A DNA stretch of 64,000 nucleotides from Bettongia penicillata ogilbyi (lineage: Eukaryota > Chordata > Mammalia > Diprotodontia > Potoroidae): NCBI GenBank assembly GCA_023548195.1, contig JAJHZJ010000270.1, positions 434,001 through 498,000 of the forward strand. The letters run 5' to 3'. Shown one piece after another: positions 49,455 through 59,690 of the stretch. The position numbers and the translations under genes are program-made. The first letter of the stretch is position 1, and the number at the start of each line of letters is the position of its first letter. The notes below the pieces were generated by a model. It saw only the letters and a program-made list of their open reading frames with translations, did not search any database and was not told where the DNA came from.

Positions 49455-49630
49455 TATGACCAAGTCACTTGGTCTCTGTCTGCCTCAGTTTTCTCAACTG
49501 TAAAATGGAAATAATAATATCTACCTTGCAGGATTGTTGGGACAACCAAGTGAGTTAAAAATTGTAAAAGGCTTATTACAATGCCTACCACGTAGTAGGC
49601 ATTATATAAAAGCATATTTCCTTCTCCATT
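49455..49630 (+). mobile_element. MAR1-type SINE, 5'-truncated
   Basis: CCTCAGTTTTCTCAACTGTA, ATAATATCTACCTTGCAGGA, TACCACGTAGTAGGCATTAT. Confidence 0.85.
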
Positions 49631-51139
49631 CCCCTTTCCATTCCTATTAATAATAACAAGTAACATTTATATTCAAGACCCAGCATTGTTTCAGTCACTC
49701 AACTCAATGGTCACGGTTAAACTAACAGTTTAATTAGATTAGAAGGAAGCTTGGCTTTAAAAAAAAAAAGAAAAAGTATTAACTAATTGTATAATGGGAT
49801 GCAGTGTGGGCCCATCCGCTATGTATAAAGTCTGTGAATTGTATGTATTGCATCAATCCTGAAGACTGAAAATCCTGACGCTACTCAGATAGAGTATCCA
49901 TCTTTAGCTCTGATCTTAAATGGTTATGAAATGTGGTAAGACAGGGAGTTATACTGCTTTGAGGTATCCGGGGACCGCTGTCCATGGAGAGGGAGGTTGC
50001 ATTTCCTTCTATACCAAGTGAGGTGACTTCTCTTTGTATGGGGTCACTCCACTGGTAAAACCCACAGCATCTCAAGAATGAATCAAGCTTGGCCCAGTGC
50101 ATCCTTAGTGGCAAACCATTCTTTCGAGCAATAGATGACCCTTACCCAAATCAACCAGGCCTATTCTGGAAGAATTCTAGAATTCTGGGAAGAGTGACTG
50201 GACTCAAACCATCACTTAATGTAACTCTGTCCCAGCACAATTCCCCACATTTCATGGAGAACCTTACTCAGCATCAGAGCTTTTAAGGCTACTCAGGAAG
50301 TAATTCTAGAAAAGACTCCTGGGAATGGTTGTCTCTGGAGGAAAAGCCCATCCCGATGCTCCCAGGGGGCTGGTGCAAAGATGGAATAAGCGGCTTGCAC
50401 TCCCCTCTGCCATGCAACCAGGCCTGTGGCCTAACCTGCCCCACGACCCATTTTCTGGATCAGTGAACCAAATGAAAGATAGCAAAGTTTGGTTTTGTTT
50501 CCATCTTACTGCCTCTGTGGAAGAGTGATTTCAAGGCTGCCCCAGAGATTAGGTTTGGCTTATCCATCACTTTCCTCCTCTATTCTCTTACCCCAAGATA
50601 ATTGATTTTACCTTTTCTGGGTTCCCTTTGCAGAAAGCAGGGTCATTGGGACACATGGCCATTGACCCTTTCTTCCTTCTACAAAGTCTGCAAGAAAACA
50701 CTGAACACAAGGGAAAGCTGAACTTTGGTTTGGAATTCCTTTAGCTCAGAGACTGAAACCAAGCCTTCAATAGAGATTTCCTGCCTTGCTCTTCCCACCC
50801 TGGATGCATACCTCTGCCCAGCACTCACTTGTTGGAGTTTGGAGGAACAAGGCCAACAAGGGATTTGAAAATCTAAACACTATGGATTGTTTCTGCTTTG
50901 TTTTCCTCTGGAAATACAAAAAAATCTATGATTTTCCTCCAAGAGAACAAAGTGGTTTCCCTATGTCTTTGAGATTAACCTAGAGTTCTGAAGGGCCCTT
51001 GCTCCCCAGATAATTCTGGTTGGGGGTAAGGAAAGCCAAGATGAATCATACATTGGTTTAATTTCTAACATTATGAAGAAAACACACAGATGGGTTATTT
51101 CTAAAGTTCTGGTTATTGGGTTTGGCCTCTGAAAGGCTG
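49631..51139. other. longest repeat-poor stretch
   Basis: About 1.5 kb with no repeat signature that I can name. Frames are short and lack motifs. An A-run lies at about 49,759-49,775. It may hold unique or conserved sequence; no exon can be defended. Confidence 0.4.
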
Positions 51140-51315
51140 AGAAGCAGTGTTATATGGAGTGAGGGACTATGGATTTGGGGTCAAAAGATATGGATTCAAG
51201 TTCCACATTTGCCATGTAGTATCTTGGATGACTCACTTTCTCTCTGGGTCTCAGTTTCCTCATTTGTAAAATGAGACGTTTGTACTAGATAGTCTCTTCT
51301 AGGCTTAATCTATGA
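51140..51315 (+). mobile_element. THER1/MIR-type SINE
   Basis: GAAGCAGTGTTATATGGAGT, CTCAGTTTCCTCATTTGTAA, GTACTAGATAGTCTCTTCTA, AATCTATGATCTGATG. Confidence 0.85.
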
Positions 51316-51349
51316 TCTGATGAACCAGATTCAGGATGAAAGCTCAGTA

Positions 51350-51480
51350 AGAATCAATAATAAAAACCTACTAGTCATGCATCATCTCATTTGATTCTCA
51401 CAACAACCCTGAGGTAGGTGTTATTTTAGCAGCATTTTTCAGGTGAGGAAACTGAGGCAGAGAAAGGATAAGGAATACCC
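51350..51480 (-). mobile_element. MAR1-type SINE, antisense, partial
   Basis: GCATCATCTCATTTGATTCT, CACAACAACCCTGAGGTAGG, CAGGTGAGGAAACTGAGGCA. Confidence 0.75.
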
Positions 51481-51759
51481 CACCTTTGGCTGGGTGGGTA
51501 GGGATTCATGCAGTTAAGTGAGGCAGGATTCCCAGGAGCAATGTCCCCATTATGCCACCTGCTGGCCAAGGAGTGGAGCTGGGTAGACTGACCAGACTGG
51601 ACCTTGAGGTGCAGAGACATTGAGGGTAGGAAGAGCATTACTTTTAATATTTTCTTCCCCAAAATAAGAGTCTTGCCTCATCATCTGAAGAGGCATATCT
51701 TCTCCCCTTATCCCTCTATCCAAGTCAGGCTATTTGAAGAAATATTTCTTTAGAGGATT

Positions 51760-51900
51760 CTTTCTCAAATTTACACATGAGGCAACTGAGGTCCAGAGAA
51801 GTGAAAAGATTTACCCAAGGTCACACAGGCATTGAGAGGCAGAGGCAGAACTAGAACCCAGGTCCTCTCCATTGTGAACATTCTTTTGATTTCTATTTGA
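51760..51900 (-). mobile_element. MIR-type SINE, antisense
   Basis: CATGAGGCAACTGAGGTCCA, CCAAGGTCACACAGGCATTG, CTAGAACCCAGGTCCTCTCC. Confidence 0.75.
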
Positions 51901-51944
51901 CCAATGCTTTGGGACTGTTTAAACTCTACATGTCACAGTCCACA

Positions 51945-52090
51945 CTCCTCATTTTTAAAATGAGGAAACTGAGGCCCACGCAAGTAAAGTGACGTTCCCA
52001 AGGGTGCACAGGTTACAAGCTGGCAGCACCAGGATCTGAACAACCCAGGTCTTCTGGCTTTACATCCAACACTGTCCACTAACCAACTCT
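51945..52090 (-). mobile_element. MIR-type SINE, antisense
   Basis: TTTAAAATGAGGAAACTGAG, AAGGGTGCACAGGTTACAAG, CCAGGTCTTCTGGCTTTACA. Confidence 0.75.
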
Positions 52091-52109
52091 ACCTCAATTC
52101 AATGTTCTT

Positions 52110-52270
52110 TCAGAGGATCATGGATTTAAAGTTGGATGGGATCTAGGTACCACTGAGCCCAATACACTCATTTTATAAATGAAGAAACTGAGGCACATAG
52201 CAGTTGTGAGTTTTCCAGCATTACTGAGTGAATGAATGCCTGAGAAGGGAGTTGAATTTGGGTCTTTTTG
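52110..52270 (-). mobile_element. THER1/MIR-type SINE, antisense
   Basis: ATGGATTTAAAGTTGGATGG, CACTCATTTTATAAATGAAG, AACTGAGGCACATAGCAG. Confidence 0.7.
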
Positions 52271-52922
52271 TTTCTGGGTCTATTTTCTTTTCTTTCTCCT
52301 GAAGGAGCCATTAGCTTTGGCTTCTGTATCTCTATCCCCAGTGCTTTGGATGTACCACTTAATCTGTTTAAAAAGAAATTACCTCATTGAGGAAGGACTG
52401 CTTTAACCATAAGCATCCATATCCAGAAGGAATATGGCCCAGGAAGAGAATTATTTTCCAGAAAAAGCCCAAGGAGTTAGGGAATGTAGACTTTTCCACC
52501 ATCGTCATCCCATCTTCTAGCTTTGGGTAAGCCAAGGGCTCCAGATGCATATCAGCTGAAGGCCCGAAAGGCTGCCTTGGTGAGAGCTGTCAGCCCTAAA
52601 TTTATACATCTCAAAGCACACCCAGACAGCTGTTGCCTACTTTCTGATCCCAAGCTTTACCACCAGACTTGAGGTGAGAACTGTATAAGTGAGAGGAAAG
52701 AGAAAGAAAGCCAAAGTGAACAAGAGTAAGATGAAATCTGTACCAGGTTGACTGGAGGCAGGGGGTGGCTACAGATGCATCTGTCACAGAAACAGCATCT
52801 GCTTCATGGAAGCAAAGAGTTGGCAGTATTTCCTTAGATTAGTCAGGAATTTAGCAGAGAGATGATAGATAGCCAGATCAGAGACAGAGAGAGACAGAGA
52901 TATAGGGAGAAAGGGAGGAAGA
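52271..52922. other. no recognised feature
   Basis: Ordinary sequence with a GAGACAGAGA patch leading into the GGAA array. Confidence 0.35.
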
Positions 52923-53017
52923 TGGAAGGAAGGAAGGAAGGAAGGAAGGAAGGAAGGAAGGAAGGAAGGAAGGAAGGAAGGAAGGAAGGAAGGGAAGGAG
53001 GGAGGGAGGGAGGGAAG
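52923..53017. repeat. (GGAA)n microsatellite
   Basis: About 16 near-perfect GGAA units, then GGAGGGAGG. Long GGAA tracts bind ETS-family factors in some mammals; that is general knowledge and no use is implied here. Confidence 0.95.
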
Positions 53018-53034
53018 ATAGATGATAGATGTGT

Positions 53035-53445
53035 GTACAGAAGAGCATTTACTATGTACCAGGAACTGTCCCCAGCCTTGCAGATACAAATACAACCAAA
53101 TAAAACAGCTGGGTGGCATAGTGGATAAAATGCTGGGCCTGGGGTCAGGAAGACTCATCTTCATGACTTCAAATCCAGCCTCAGACATCTAGCTGTGTGA
53201 CCCTGGGCAAATCATTTAACTCAGCATGTCTCAGTTTATTCATGTGTAAAATAAATTAAAAAAAGAAATGTGAAACCACTCCAGAACCTTTGCCAAGAAA
53301 ATCCCGAATGGGGTTATGAAAAGCCACATACTACTGAAAAGTAGCTGAACAGCAAAACAACCCCTGTCCTCAAGGAGCTTATATTTTAATGAGGGAAGGC
53401 CACAATAGATTCCAGGCAAGATAGAGTATCTCCTGTAAGAGCCTC
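53035..53445 (+). repeat. old TTTATTAAG repeat, split by SINE1
   Basis: The left part is GAGCATTTACTATGTACCAG, GAACTGTCCCCAGCC, TACAAATACAACC. The right part from 53,361 is CCCCTGTCCTCAAGGAGCTT, ATATTTTAATGAGGG. Confidence 0.8.
53104..53360 (+). mobile_element. SINE1-type SINE, nested, complete
   Basis: ACAGCTGGGTGGCATAGTGG, GTCAGGAAGACTCATCTTCA, CCTTTGCCAAGAAAATCCCG, AATGGGGTTATGAAAAGCC, CTGAACAGCAAAACAA. Confidence 0.9.
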
Positions 53446-54214
53446 TGGTGGTTTTAGAAGAGAGTCTAGTGTTCTTGTGGAAAGGAGGTAGGGATGTTGG
53501 CTGGGGTGGAGGAGGAAGGGCTTTGAACTGGTTTGGCTTGGTGGTAGTGGATGAGGGTGATTCAGTGGTTACAAGAAAGGTTTATACTGGTGGTCAATTA
53601 AAGGATTCCACCTATCCAGGCAGACCCTGACCCAGACAAGAGGGGCTTGTCTCAACAAGTGAAAGAAACCAAACTGAAGTAGGACACTTCTGTGGTGATT
53701 CCATCTTCTTTATCATCCTCCTTGGTTTAGGGTCCTTTTAAGTCTTTATTTTTTCCCCTCTAATCAAAACCTTCTCTCTGAAAGTATGTAATGAACCCAT
53801 TAACACTGAAGAATACATTAGTTGTGCACCTAAAAATATTCTTCCATCTGTACAGACCTTGAGTTAACAAATGAGAAGATCTGAATATTTCTGGAAGGAC
53901 CTATTATAATAGGTTGTGAACTTTATTCAACTACCAGTTCATACATTTTTTCCATGTGTTCCTTTGCTTTTTATACTGTTGTTGAATTTTTTTCAGCTTT
54001 TTTCTTTCAAATTGATTTTATATTAGTATTTCATATTAAAAGGTTTTCTACATTGTCAAAAGAATGAATTTCAAATGGTGAAATTTCAGACATCGGCCAA
54101 GGATGGAGGAGATATTTAGGGTGTGCATGTGGGGTATGGGGGAGCCCTTCCAAGCATTCCTTAAACCAAACTTTAAAGGCAACTTCTCAGTTTTCCTCCA
54201 TGTAAGTATCATGG
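53446..54214. other. no recognised feature
   Basis: Mixed sequence, T-rich around 53,940-54,040. I see no repeat family or gene signal. Confidence 0.35.
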
Positions 54215-54495
54215 AACAGGAGTTAAGAGGAATTTCAACAGCCACTTAATCCAACCTCTTTGTTTCCCAGTTGAGGAAACTGAGGCAACCAAATAAATTT
54301 TTCAACTAGCATTTATTAAGTACCTACTATCTGCTAGGCATTGTGTCAAGGACAGAGGATATAAAGAAAGGCAAAAGACATTCCCAGCTTTCAAGGAATT
54401 TTATAGTCTAATGGTATCAACAGAGTTAAGTGATTTGCCCGAGATCATGAACATTGGAGGTAGAATTTAAACCCAACCAGCTACTCTTGTATGCC
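54215..54495 (-). mobile_element. THER1/MIR-type SINE, antisense, split by an old repeat
   Basis: The left part is CCACTTAATCCAACCTCTTT, GTTGAGGAAACTGAGGCAAC. The right part from about 54,420 is AGTTAAGTGATTTGCCCGAG, GGTAGAATTTAAACCC. Confidence 0.65.
54300..54418 (+). repeat. old TTTATTAAG repeat, nested
   Basis: CTAGCATTTATTAAGTACCT, ACTATCTGCTAGGCATTGTG, CAGCTTTCAAGGAATTTTAT. It interrupts a SINE, so members of this family were still inserting after some THER1 copies. Confidence 0.75.
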
Positions 54496-54979
54496 AAGAG
54501 TACTTGCTGAAGGCACAGCCAGGGGATACTTAAAATACAGCTGAATTTTGAGTTAGAAAGTAAGTGGGTTTCTGTAGTATTTGAAGTGTTTTTCCCCTCT
54601 CTGTTTGAAATCCTTTGGCTATGGGATGACTGTCCTAGAGTCTTTAGTAGTCAAGAGCAAATAGACTCTCTGAAATAGCTTAGCCGGCCCAGATTTACCA
54701 TTGTTTCCAAGGAAGGGAACTTGGAATCCTCCCCATCCCCACCTCCACCATGTCCTTTCTAACATGGGCATTTCTAAACTGTTGAACATGTGATTCCACA
54801 TATCAGAGAAAAATTGACCAAGTATGTAATAAGGGAGGGTTCCTCACTGACTAAATTGGAAAGCATATTAAAGCTCAGTCATTAACTAGATTGGGTTGAA
54901 TTGGGAGGTGGCCTTTATTTCTGGATGTTTTTCTTTTTGGGGGGTCAGTTTCTCATATGCTGGGCTTTGGGTTTTCTCC
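54496..54979. other. no recognised feature
   Basis: Ordinary sequence; nothing supportable. Confidence 0.35.
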
Positions 54980-55035
54980 TGGGTCATTAAATACTTTACG
55001 AACTTAATGTGCTATATAAATGTTTCTATTATTAT
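54980..55035 (+). mobile_element. MAR1-type SINE 3' tail
   Basis: TACTTTACGAACTTAATGTG, CTATATAAATGTTTCTATTA. Confidence 0.6.
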
Positions 55036-55084
55036 GCACTGAAATATGCTACCCTCCCTCTCTCTGTGTCTTCCTCTGAATCTC

Positions 55085-55260
55085 ATATCACAGAAGGATA
55101 AGATTTAGAGCTGGTCTAAAATCTTAGAAATTTTCTTGCCCAGCTCCCTCATTTTATAGTTGAGTGGACCAAAGCTCAGAAAAGGAAAATGATTTGCCCA
55201 AGGTCACATAGTAAACAGCAGAGCTCAGATTATCCAATTTCAAATGGAGTTCTCCTTTCT
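55085..55260 (-). mobile_element. THER1/MIR-type SINE, antisense
   Basis: AAGATTTAGAGCTGGTCTAA, CATTTTATAGTTGAGTGGAC, GCCCAAGGTCACATAGTAAA, CAGAGCTCAGATTATC. Confidence 0.75.
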
Positions 55261-55344
55261 GTGATGTTTGATAACTTCAAGCAATGACCCCAATGGCCTG
55301 TACAAGTAATTCACAAGATAATACTGAGATACACATAGGATGCC

Positions 55345-55470
55345 ATCTGATCAATCATTGAACATTTATAAAATATCCATTATGTGCCAGACACTGTGCA
55401 AAGGATACAAAGACAAAAACCAAATGCCCCTGCCTTCAAGAAGCTTACATTCTATCTTAGGGCAGAAGCT
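55345..55470 (+). repeat. old TTTATTAAG repeat
   Basis: TCAATCATTGAACATTTATA, CCATTATGTGCCAGACACTG, CCCCTGCCTTCAAGAAGCTT, ACATTCTATC. Confidence 0.8.
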
Positions 55471-55499
55471 GCACTAAGACATTGAGGACATACCACATA

Positions 55500-55970
55500 C
55501 ACCAAATAAATTCTAGAGTGAAAATGGCAGCAGTATTATTTTAAGAATAACTTTGAGTAGCTAAATTGTTTTGACTATTATAAATATGCAAATTAACTGT
55601 AAGAACATATGAAGGAAGACTATCTGCATCCAGAGAAAGAACTGATAAATAGAATTATATATCAAATGTTTGTAGATATCTGTGTGTACATATACGTGTC
55701 TAATAGTAGCTCTCTCTTGGAGAGGGGGATTGAGGGAAGAAAAAGAGGAAAAAAGAATATTACATAATAACTTTATATATGTATATAGTTTAATTAAAAT
55801 TAAATATTTTATTATTACTTTAATAAACTTATATATTTAAAGGGAATAGCTAGCTCTACATCATAGATCTGCATTTTCATGTACAATCATCTTTTTTTCC
55901 TATTCCATTATGTTATGGAAATGCTTGTTTTAAGCTCATAACAAAAGACAAAAAAGAAAGAAAAATCTCT
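55500..55970 (+). mobile_element. L1 3' UTR, sense
   Basis: It matches 21,190-21,560 along its length: GAATAACTTTGAGTAGCTAA versus AATGACTTTGAGTAAATAAG, GCATCCAGAGAAAGAACTGA, GTCTAATAGTAGCTCTC, and a shared end near TATGTTATGGAAATGCTTG. An AT-rich expansion lies at 55,775-55,845. Confidence 0.75.
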
Positions 55971-56158
55971 ATTTGTCTCTTACCAGCTACTCCAGAGATT
56001 TTAGTGCATCTTCTACAAACACATCCAATATAGCTTATTTCTCTGTTAATAACAACTTACCATATGTGAGCTTGTTTTTCTTTCAGTAAAACTGGAATGG
56101 CAGCTTGTTTTCCAAATTCTAATCATCTAGGAAAATATATTCTTTCAACAAACATTTT

Positions 56159-56499
56159 AGCGACAATCAGTCAGTCTACAAGCATTGATAAAGCATCTTC
56201 TATATGACTGGCACAATGCTGAACACTAGAGATACAAAGACAAAAATGAAAAAGTCACTGCCCTCAAGCAGCTCTCTTTCTATCAGGGTTGACAATGTGT
56301 AAATATATACAAAAAGGCTCCAGGCTGGGCAGTGAGGATGCAAAAGCCAAAGTGAACCAGTGCCTGCAATTAAGGAGCTTATATGCTATCGGTGGAGATA
56401 CTGTGCATTTATGGAAATACATGGAAAATACCCGAGAAAAAACACTTCTAGATGCTGAAAGGGTGTATAGAGATGACTGAGACTCACCTCTGCTCTCAA
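56159..56499 (+). repeat. old TTTATTAAG repeat, internally repeated, interrupted by HAL1-B
   Basis: Two or three repeat-like starts in tandem: ACAAGCATTGATAAAGCATC with CACTGCCCTCAAGCAGCTCT, then CAGTGCCTGCAATTAAGGAG, then CTCACCTCTGCTCTCAAGAA. The last is cut by the HAL1-B insertion and continues at 58,750 as TCTTAGAGGTGGG. Confidence 0.65.
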
Positions 56500-56510
56500 G
56501 AACTTCACAG
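56500..56510 (+). repeat. target-site duplication, left copy (HAL1-B)
   Basis: GAACTTCACAG, identical to 58,739-58,749. Confidence 0.85.
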
Positions 56511-56545
56511 GAGGACTCTCAGAAGTCAAGTAACTGGCTGAGAAA

Positions 56546-57649
56546 ATGCCCAGAAAAGGGAAGAAAAATAAGACCATAGAAAGCTACTTTCTTGGGGAAG
56601 AGATGTTACTTCCTCCTTTCATTTCTGATGAGGAAGTACAATGCTTGCCATCAGGGAAAGATGTGGAGGTCGGGGCCTCTGTATCCCAGATATCTGAGGT
56701 GGCTGTCTGGTGGGCTCAGGCCATGGAAGAGCTCAAAAAGGATTTTGAAAATCAAGTTAGACAGGTGGAGGAAAAACTGGGAAGAGAAATGAGAGAGATG
56801 CAAGAAAAGCATGAAAAATGGGTCAATACCTTGGTAAAGGAGACCCAAAAAAATGCTGAAGAAAATAACACGTTGAAAAATAGGCTAACCCAATTGGCAA
56901 AAGAGGTTCAAAAAGCCAATGAGGAGAAAAATGCTTTCAAAAGCAGAATTAGCCAAATGGAAAAAGAGCTTCAAAAGCTTACTGAAGAGAATAGTTCTCT
57001 CAAAATTAGAATGGAACAGATGGAGGCTAATGACTTTTTGAGAAACCAAGAAATCATAAAACAAAACCAAAAGAATGAAAAAATGGAAGAGAATGTGAAA
57101 TATCTCATGGGAAAAACAACTGACCTGGAAAATAGATCCAGGAGAGACAATTTAAAAATGATGGGACTACCTGAAAGCCAGGATCAAAAAAAGAGCCTAG
57201 ACATCATCTTTCATGAAATTATCAAGGAAAACTGCCCTGAGATTCTAGAACCAGAGGGCAAAATAAGTATTGAAGGAATCCATCGATCACCACCTGAAAG
57301 AGAGCCAAAAAGAGAAACTTCTAGGAACATTGTGGCCAAATTCCAGAATTCCCAGGTCAAGGAGAAAATCTTGCAAGCAGCTAGAAAGAAACAATTCCAG
57401 TATTGTGGAAATACAATCAGATTAACACAAGATCTAGCAGCTTCTACATTAAGGGATCTAAGGGCATGGAATAGGATATTCCAGAAGTCAAAGGAACTAG
57501 GACTCAAACCAAGAATCACCTACCCAGCTAAACTGAGTATAATACTTCAGGGGAAAATATGGTCTTTCAATGAAACAGAGGACTTTCAAGCATTCTTGAT
57601 AAAAGGACCAGAGCTGAAAAAAAAATTTGACTTTCAAACACAAGAATGA
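56546..57649 (+). CDS. HAL1/L1 ORF1 protein, intact, 367 aa
   Basis: A full-length L1 ORF1-type protein, close to the usual 340-370 residues. The start is chosen because ATG follows GCTGAGAAA, with A at -3, and matches copy A. Order: basic N-terminus (MPRKGKKNKTIESYFLG); a coiled coil at about residues 57-188 with heptad-like repeats such as LKNRLTQLAKEVQKANEEKN; an RRM-like domain at about 195-285 (RSRRDNLKMMGLPE; NIVAKFQNSQVKEKILQAAR); and a C-terminal domain at about 286-355 with WNRIFQKSKELGLKPRITYP and AKLSIILQGKIWSF. In L1, ORF1p trimers bind the element's RNA in cytoplasmic particles. Differences from copy A cluster in the first 55 residues, with the coiled coil and RRM nearly identical. 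Expression is doubtful because the 5' UTR is gone. Confidence 0.92.
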   Translation: MPRKGKKNKTIESYFLGEEMLLPPFISDEEVQCLPSGKDVEVGASVSQISEVAVWWAQAMEELKKDFENQVRQVEEKLGREMREMQEKHEKWVNTLVKETQKNAEENNTLKNRLTQLAKEVQKANEEKNAFKSRISQMEKELQKLTEENSSLKIRMEQMEANDFLRNQEIIKQNQKNEKMEENVKYLMGKTTDLENRSRRDNLKMMGLPESQDQKKSLDIIFHEIIKENCPEILEPEGKISIEGIHRSPPEREPKRETSRNIVAKFQNSQVKEKILQAARKKQFQYCGNTIRLTQDLAASTLRDLRAWNRIFQKSKELGLKPRITYPAKLSIILQGKIWSFNETEDFQAFLIKGPELKKKFDFQTQE

Positions 57650-58738
57650 GAAGAAGCATGAAAAAGTAAACAGCAAAGAGAAATCATAAGGGACTTACCA
57701 AAGATGAACTGTTTACATTCCTACATGGAAAGACAATATTTGTAACTCTTAAAACTTTTCAGTATCTGGGTAGTTGGTGGGACCACACACACACATACAC
57801 ACACACACATATATGTACATGCATGCATGCACACACACATACACACATGCACACACATACGGAGACAGAGAGCACAGAGTGGATTGAACAGGATGGGACC
57901 ATATGTTAAAAGAAATTAAGGTAAATGATGAGGGAGAAGTGTAGTGGGAGGAGAGAGGGTGAAATGGAATGGGGTAAATTATATCTCATTCAAGAGGCAA
58001 GCAGGAGACTTTTTAGTGGAGGGAAAAAGAGAAGAGCTGAGAAAAAAACATGAAGTTTACCCTCATCACATTCGACTAAAGGAAGGAGTAAAATGCACAC
58101 TCATTTTGGTATGAAAACCTATCTTACAGTACAGGAAAGTAGAGGAGAAGGAGATAAGCAAGGAGGGAGGGATGATGGAAGGCAGGGCAATGGGAGAAGG
58201 GAGCAATTTGAAGTCAACACTCTTGGGGAGGGACAGGATCAAAAAACAGAATAGAAACAATGGGGGGCAGGATAGGATGGAGGGAAATACAGTTAGTCTT
58301 ACACAACATGACTGTTATCGAATTCATTTGCAAAACTACACAGATATGGCCCATACTGAATTGCCTGCCTTCCCAAAGGGAATGGGTGGGGAAGGAGGGG
58401 TGGGGAGAAGTTGGAACTCAGAGTTTTAGGAACAACTGTTTAGTATTGTTCTTGCTACTAGGAAATAAGAAATACAGTTAATGGGGAATAGAAAGTCATT
58501 TGGCCCTACAGGACAAAAGAGAAGATGGGGACAAGAGAAGGGAGGGATGATAGAAGAGAGGGCAGATTGGTGATAGGGAAAATTAGAATGCTTGGTGTAT
58601 TGGGGTGAGGGGAGGGGATAAATGGGGAGAAAATTTGGAACCCAAAATTTTGTGAAAATGAATGTAAAAAGTTAAATCAATAAATTTATATTATTAGAAA
58701 AATAATAATAATAAACATCAAAGATAGAAAAAAGAAAT
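57650..58738 (+). other. HAL1-B 3' UTR and tail
   Basis: Co-linear with the copy A 3' UTR. It holds a longer (CA)n patch at 57,783-57,870, a purine-rich G tract (about 58,130-58,200), TTGGAACCCAAAATTTTGTG near 58,637, and an A-rich end. It does not contain the extra TAAAGGAAGG segment at its terminus that copy A has. Confidence 0.85.
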
Positions 58739-58749
58739 GAACTTCACAG
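58739..58749 (+). repeat. target-site duplication, right copy (HAL1-B)
   Basis: GAACTTCACAG, matching 56,500-56,510. The sequence beyond (TCTTAGAGGTGGG) continues the interrupted old repeat. Confidence 0.85.
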
Positions 58750-58856
58750 TCTTAGAGGTGGGATAAAATAACTCCAAATGAATAGAAAAAAGTAAAGTGT
58801 CCTAACAATAATAATAGTTGACATTTATTTCGGAATTTACTTCAGAATTTACAAAA

Positions 58857-59000
58857 AGAGACAAAAACAGCAAGAGGAATAGGATTAGAGATAGAAATGG
58901 GAGAGGGGAGAGAAAGACAGAGATAGACAAGAGACAGAGACAGAGATACAGAAAGACAGAGACAGACAGACAGAGGTAATGACAGAGACAAGAAACATAT
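58857..59000. repeat. AGAC/GA-rich low-complexity tract
   Basis: AGAGACAGAGACAGAGATAC and similar units, imperfect. Confidence 0.8.
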
Positions 59001-59040
59001 TGATAAAGTCACAGATACAGATATAGACCTAGGTAGATAT

Positions 59041-59100
59041 ACAGGTGTCCCAAAAGTCTTGGTACGATTTTTAAAGTTACAATAGTCTAAATTTCATTCA
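59041..59100 (+). mobile_element. mariner/Tc1-like terminal fragment
   Basis: CAGGTGTCCCAAAAGTCTTG, GTACGATTTTTAAAG, preceded by TA. This recalls a mariner terminal inverted repeat. No opposite end is visible, so it is a broken piece at most. Confidence 0.45.
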
Positions 59101-59104
59101 GAAT

Positions 59105-59230
59105 ATTTTACTGGATTCTCACAATAGCCCTGTGACATAGATACTACAGATATCATCATCCCCATTTTGACAATGAAAAAACTGAGACTTCGAGTGATTT
59201 CAAAACCAGATCCAGATCACTTTTCCACTG
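59105..59230 (-). mobile_element. MAR1-type SINE, antisense, partial
   Basis: ACTGGATTCTCACAATAGCC, CTGTGACATAGATACTACAG, CCCCATTTTGACAATGAAAA. Confidence 0.65.
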
Positions 59231-59539
59231 TATCACCAAGAGCTGTGAGAGAATGGGTAAGAGAGGGACAGGTAAGGAAAATTATTTTATTCTGGTTATT
59301 TCCTCAGATTCCAGCACCTCAAAGAAGCCTTCCTTAAAAAAGCCATAGTTATTGTCAGCAGCAGCTCAATGACCTATACCCGGTTGAATATAGGGGGAGA
59401 TATAAGGGGGCAGCATGTATTTAGGTAATGAGATAGAGAGGATCTAGGTAGACTCAAGGCAGATCCAAGGAAGAGGTGGCTATTAGAGAAGGAGGTAAGC
59501 TGGGAGTCATGGAAAGAATAGTGAACCAGGGATCAAAAA

Positions 59540-59690
59540 GATATTTTTTTTTCTAGTCTTGAAGAAAGCTCACATAGTTAGCTACTTCACCTCTGTTGAC
59601 CTCAGTTTCCTCCTCTGTAAAATGAGAAGTTGATGGGATTTGATAACCTCTAAGGTCCTTTCCGTCTCTAGGACTGTAACTAGGTTGCTG
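59540..59690 (+). mobile_element. THER1/MIR-type SINE
   Basis: GACCTCAGTTTCCTCCTCTG, TAAAATGAGAAGTTGATGGG, AACCTCTAAGGTCCTTTCCG. The head carries a T-run. Confidence 0.75.

Larger units (their letters stand above)
56511..58738 (+). mobile_element. HAL1-type (ORF2-less L1) retrotransposon, copy B, 5'-truncated
   Basis: A 2,228-base insertion between 11-base duplications. It begins only 35 bases before the ORF1 start codon, so the promoter-bearing 5' UTR is missing; 5' truncation is typical of target-primed reverse transcription. ORF1 is intact and is followed at once by the same 3' UTR as in copy A, again without ORF2. The 3' end is an A-rich, irregular tail (TTAGAAAAATAATAATAATA) instead of pure poly(A). 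Without its promoter it should be silent unless read from outside. Confidence 0.9.

Noticed and set aside
52923..53017. Regular array that could suggest a CRISPR-like structure
   Set aside because: It is a simple GGAA tetranucleotide repeat with no spacers, in vertebrate DNA.
56592..57519. Other reading frames overlapping HAL1-B ORF1 on both strands
   Set aside because: They are shadows of the 367-codon ORF1, which alone carries L1 ORF1 domain motifs.
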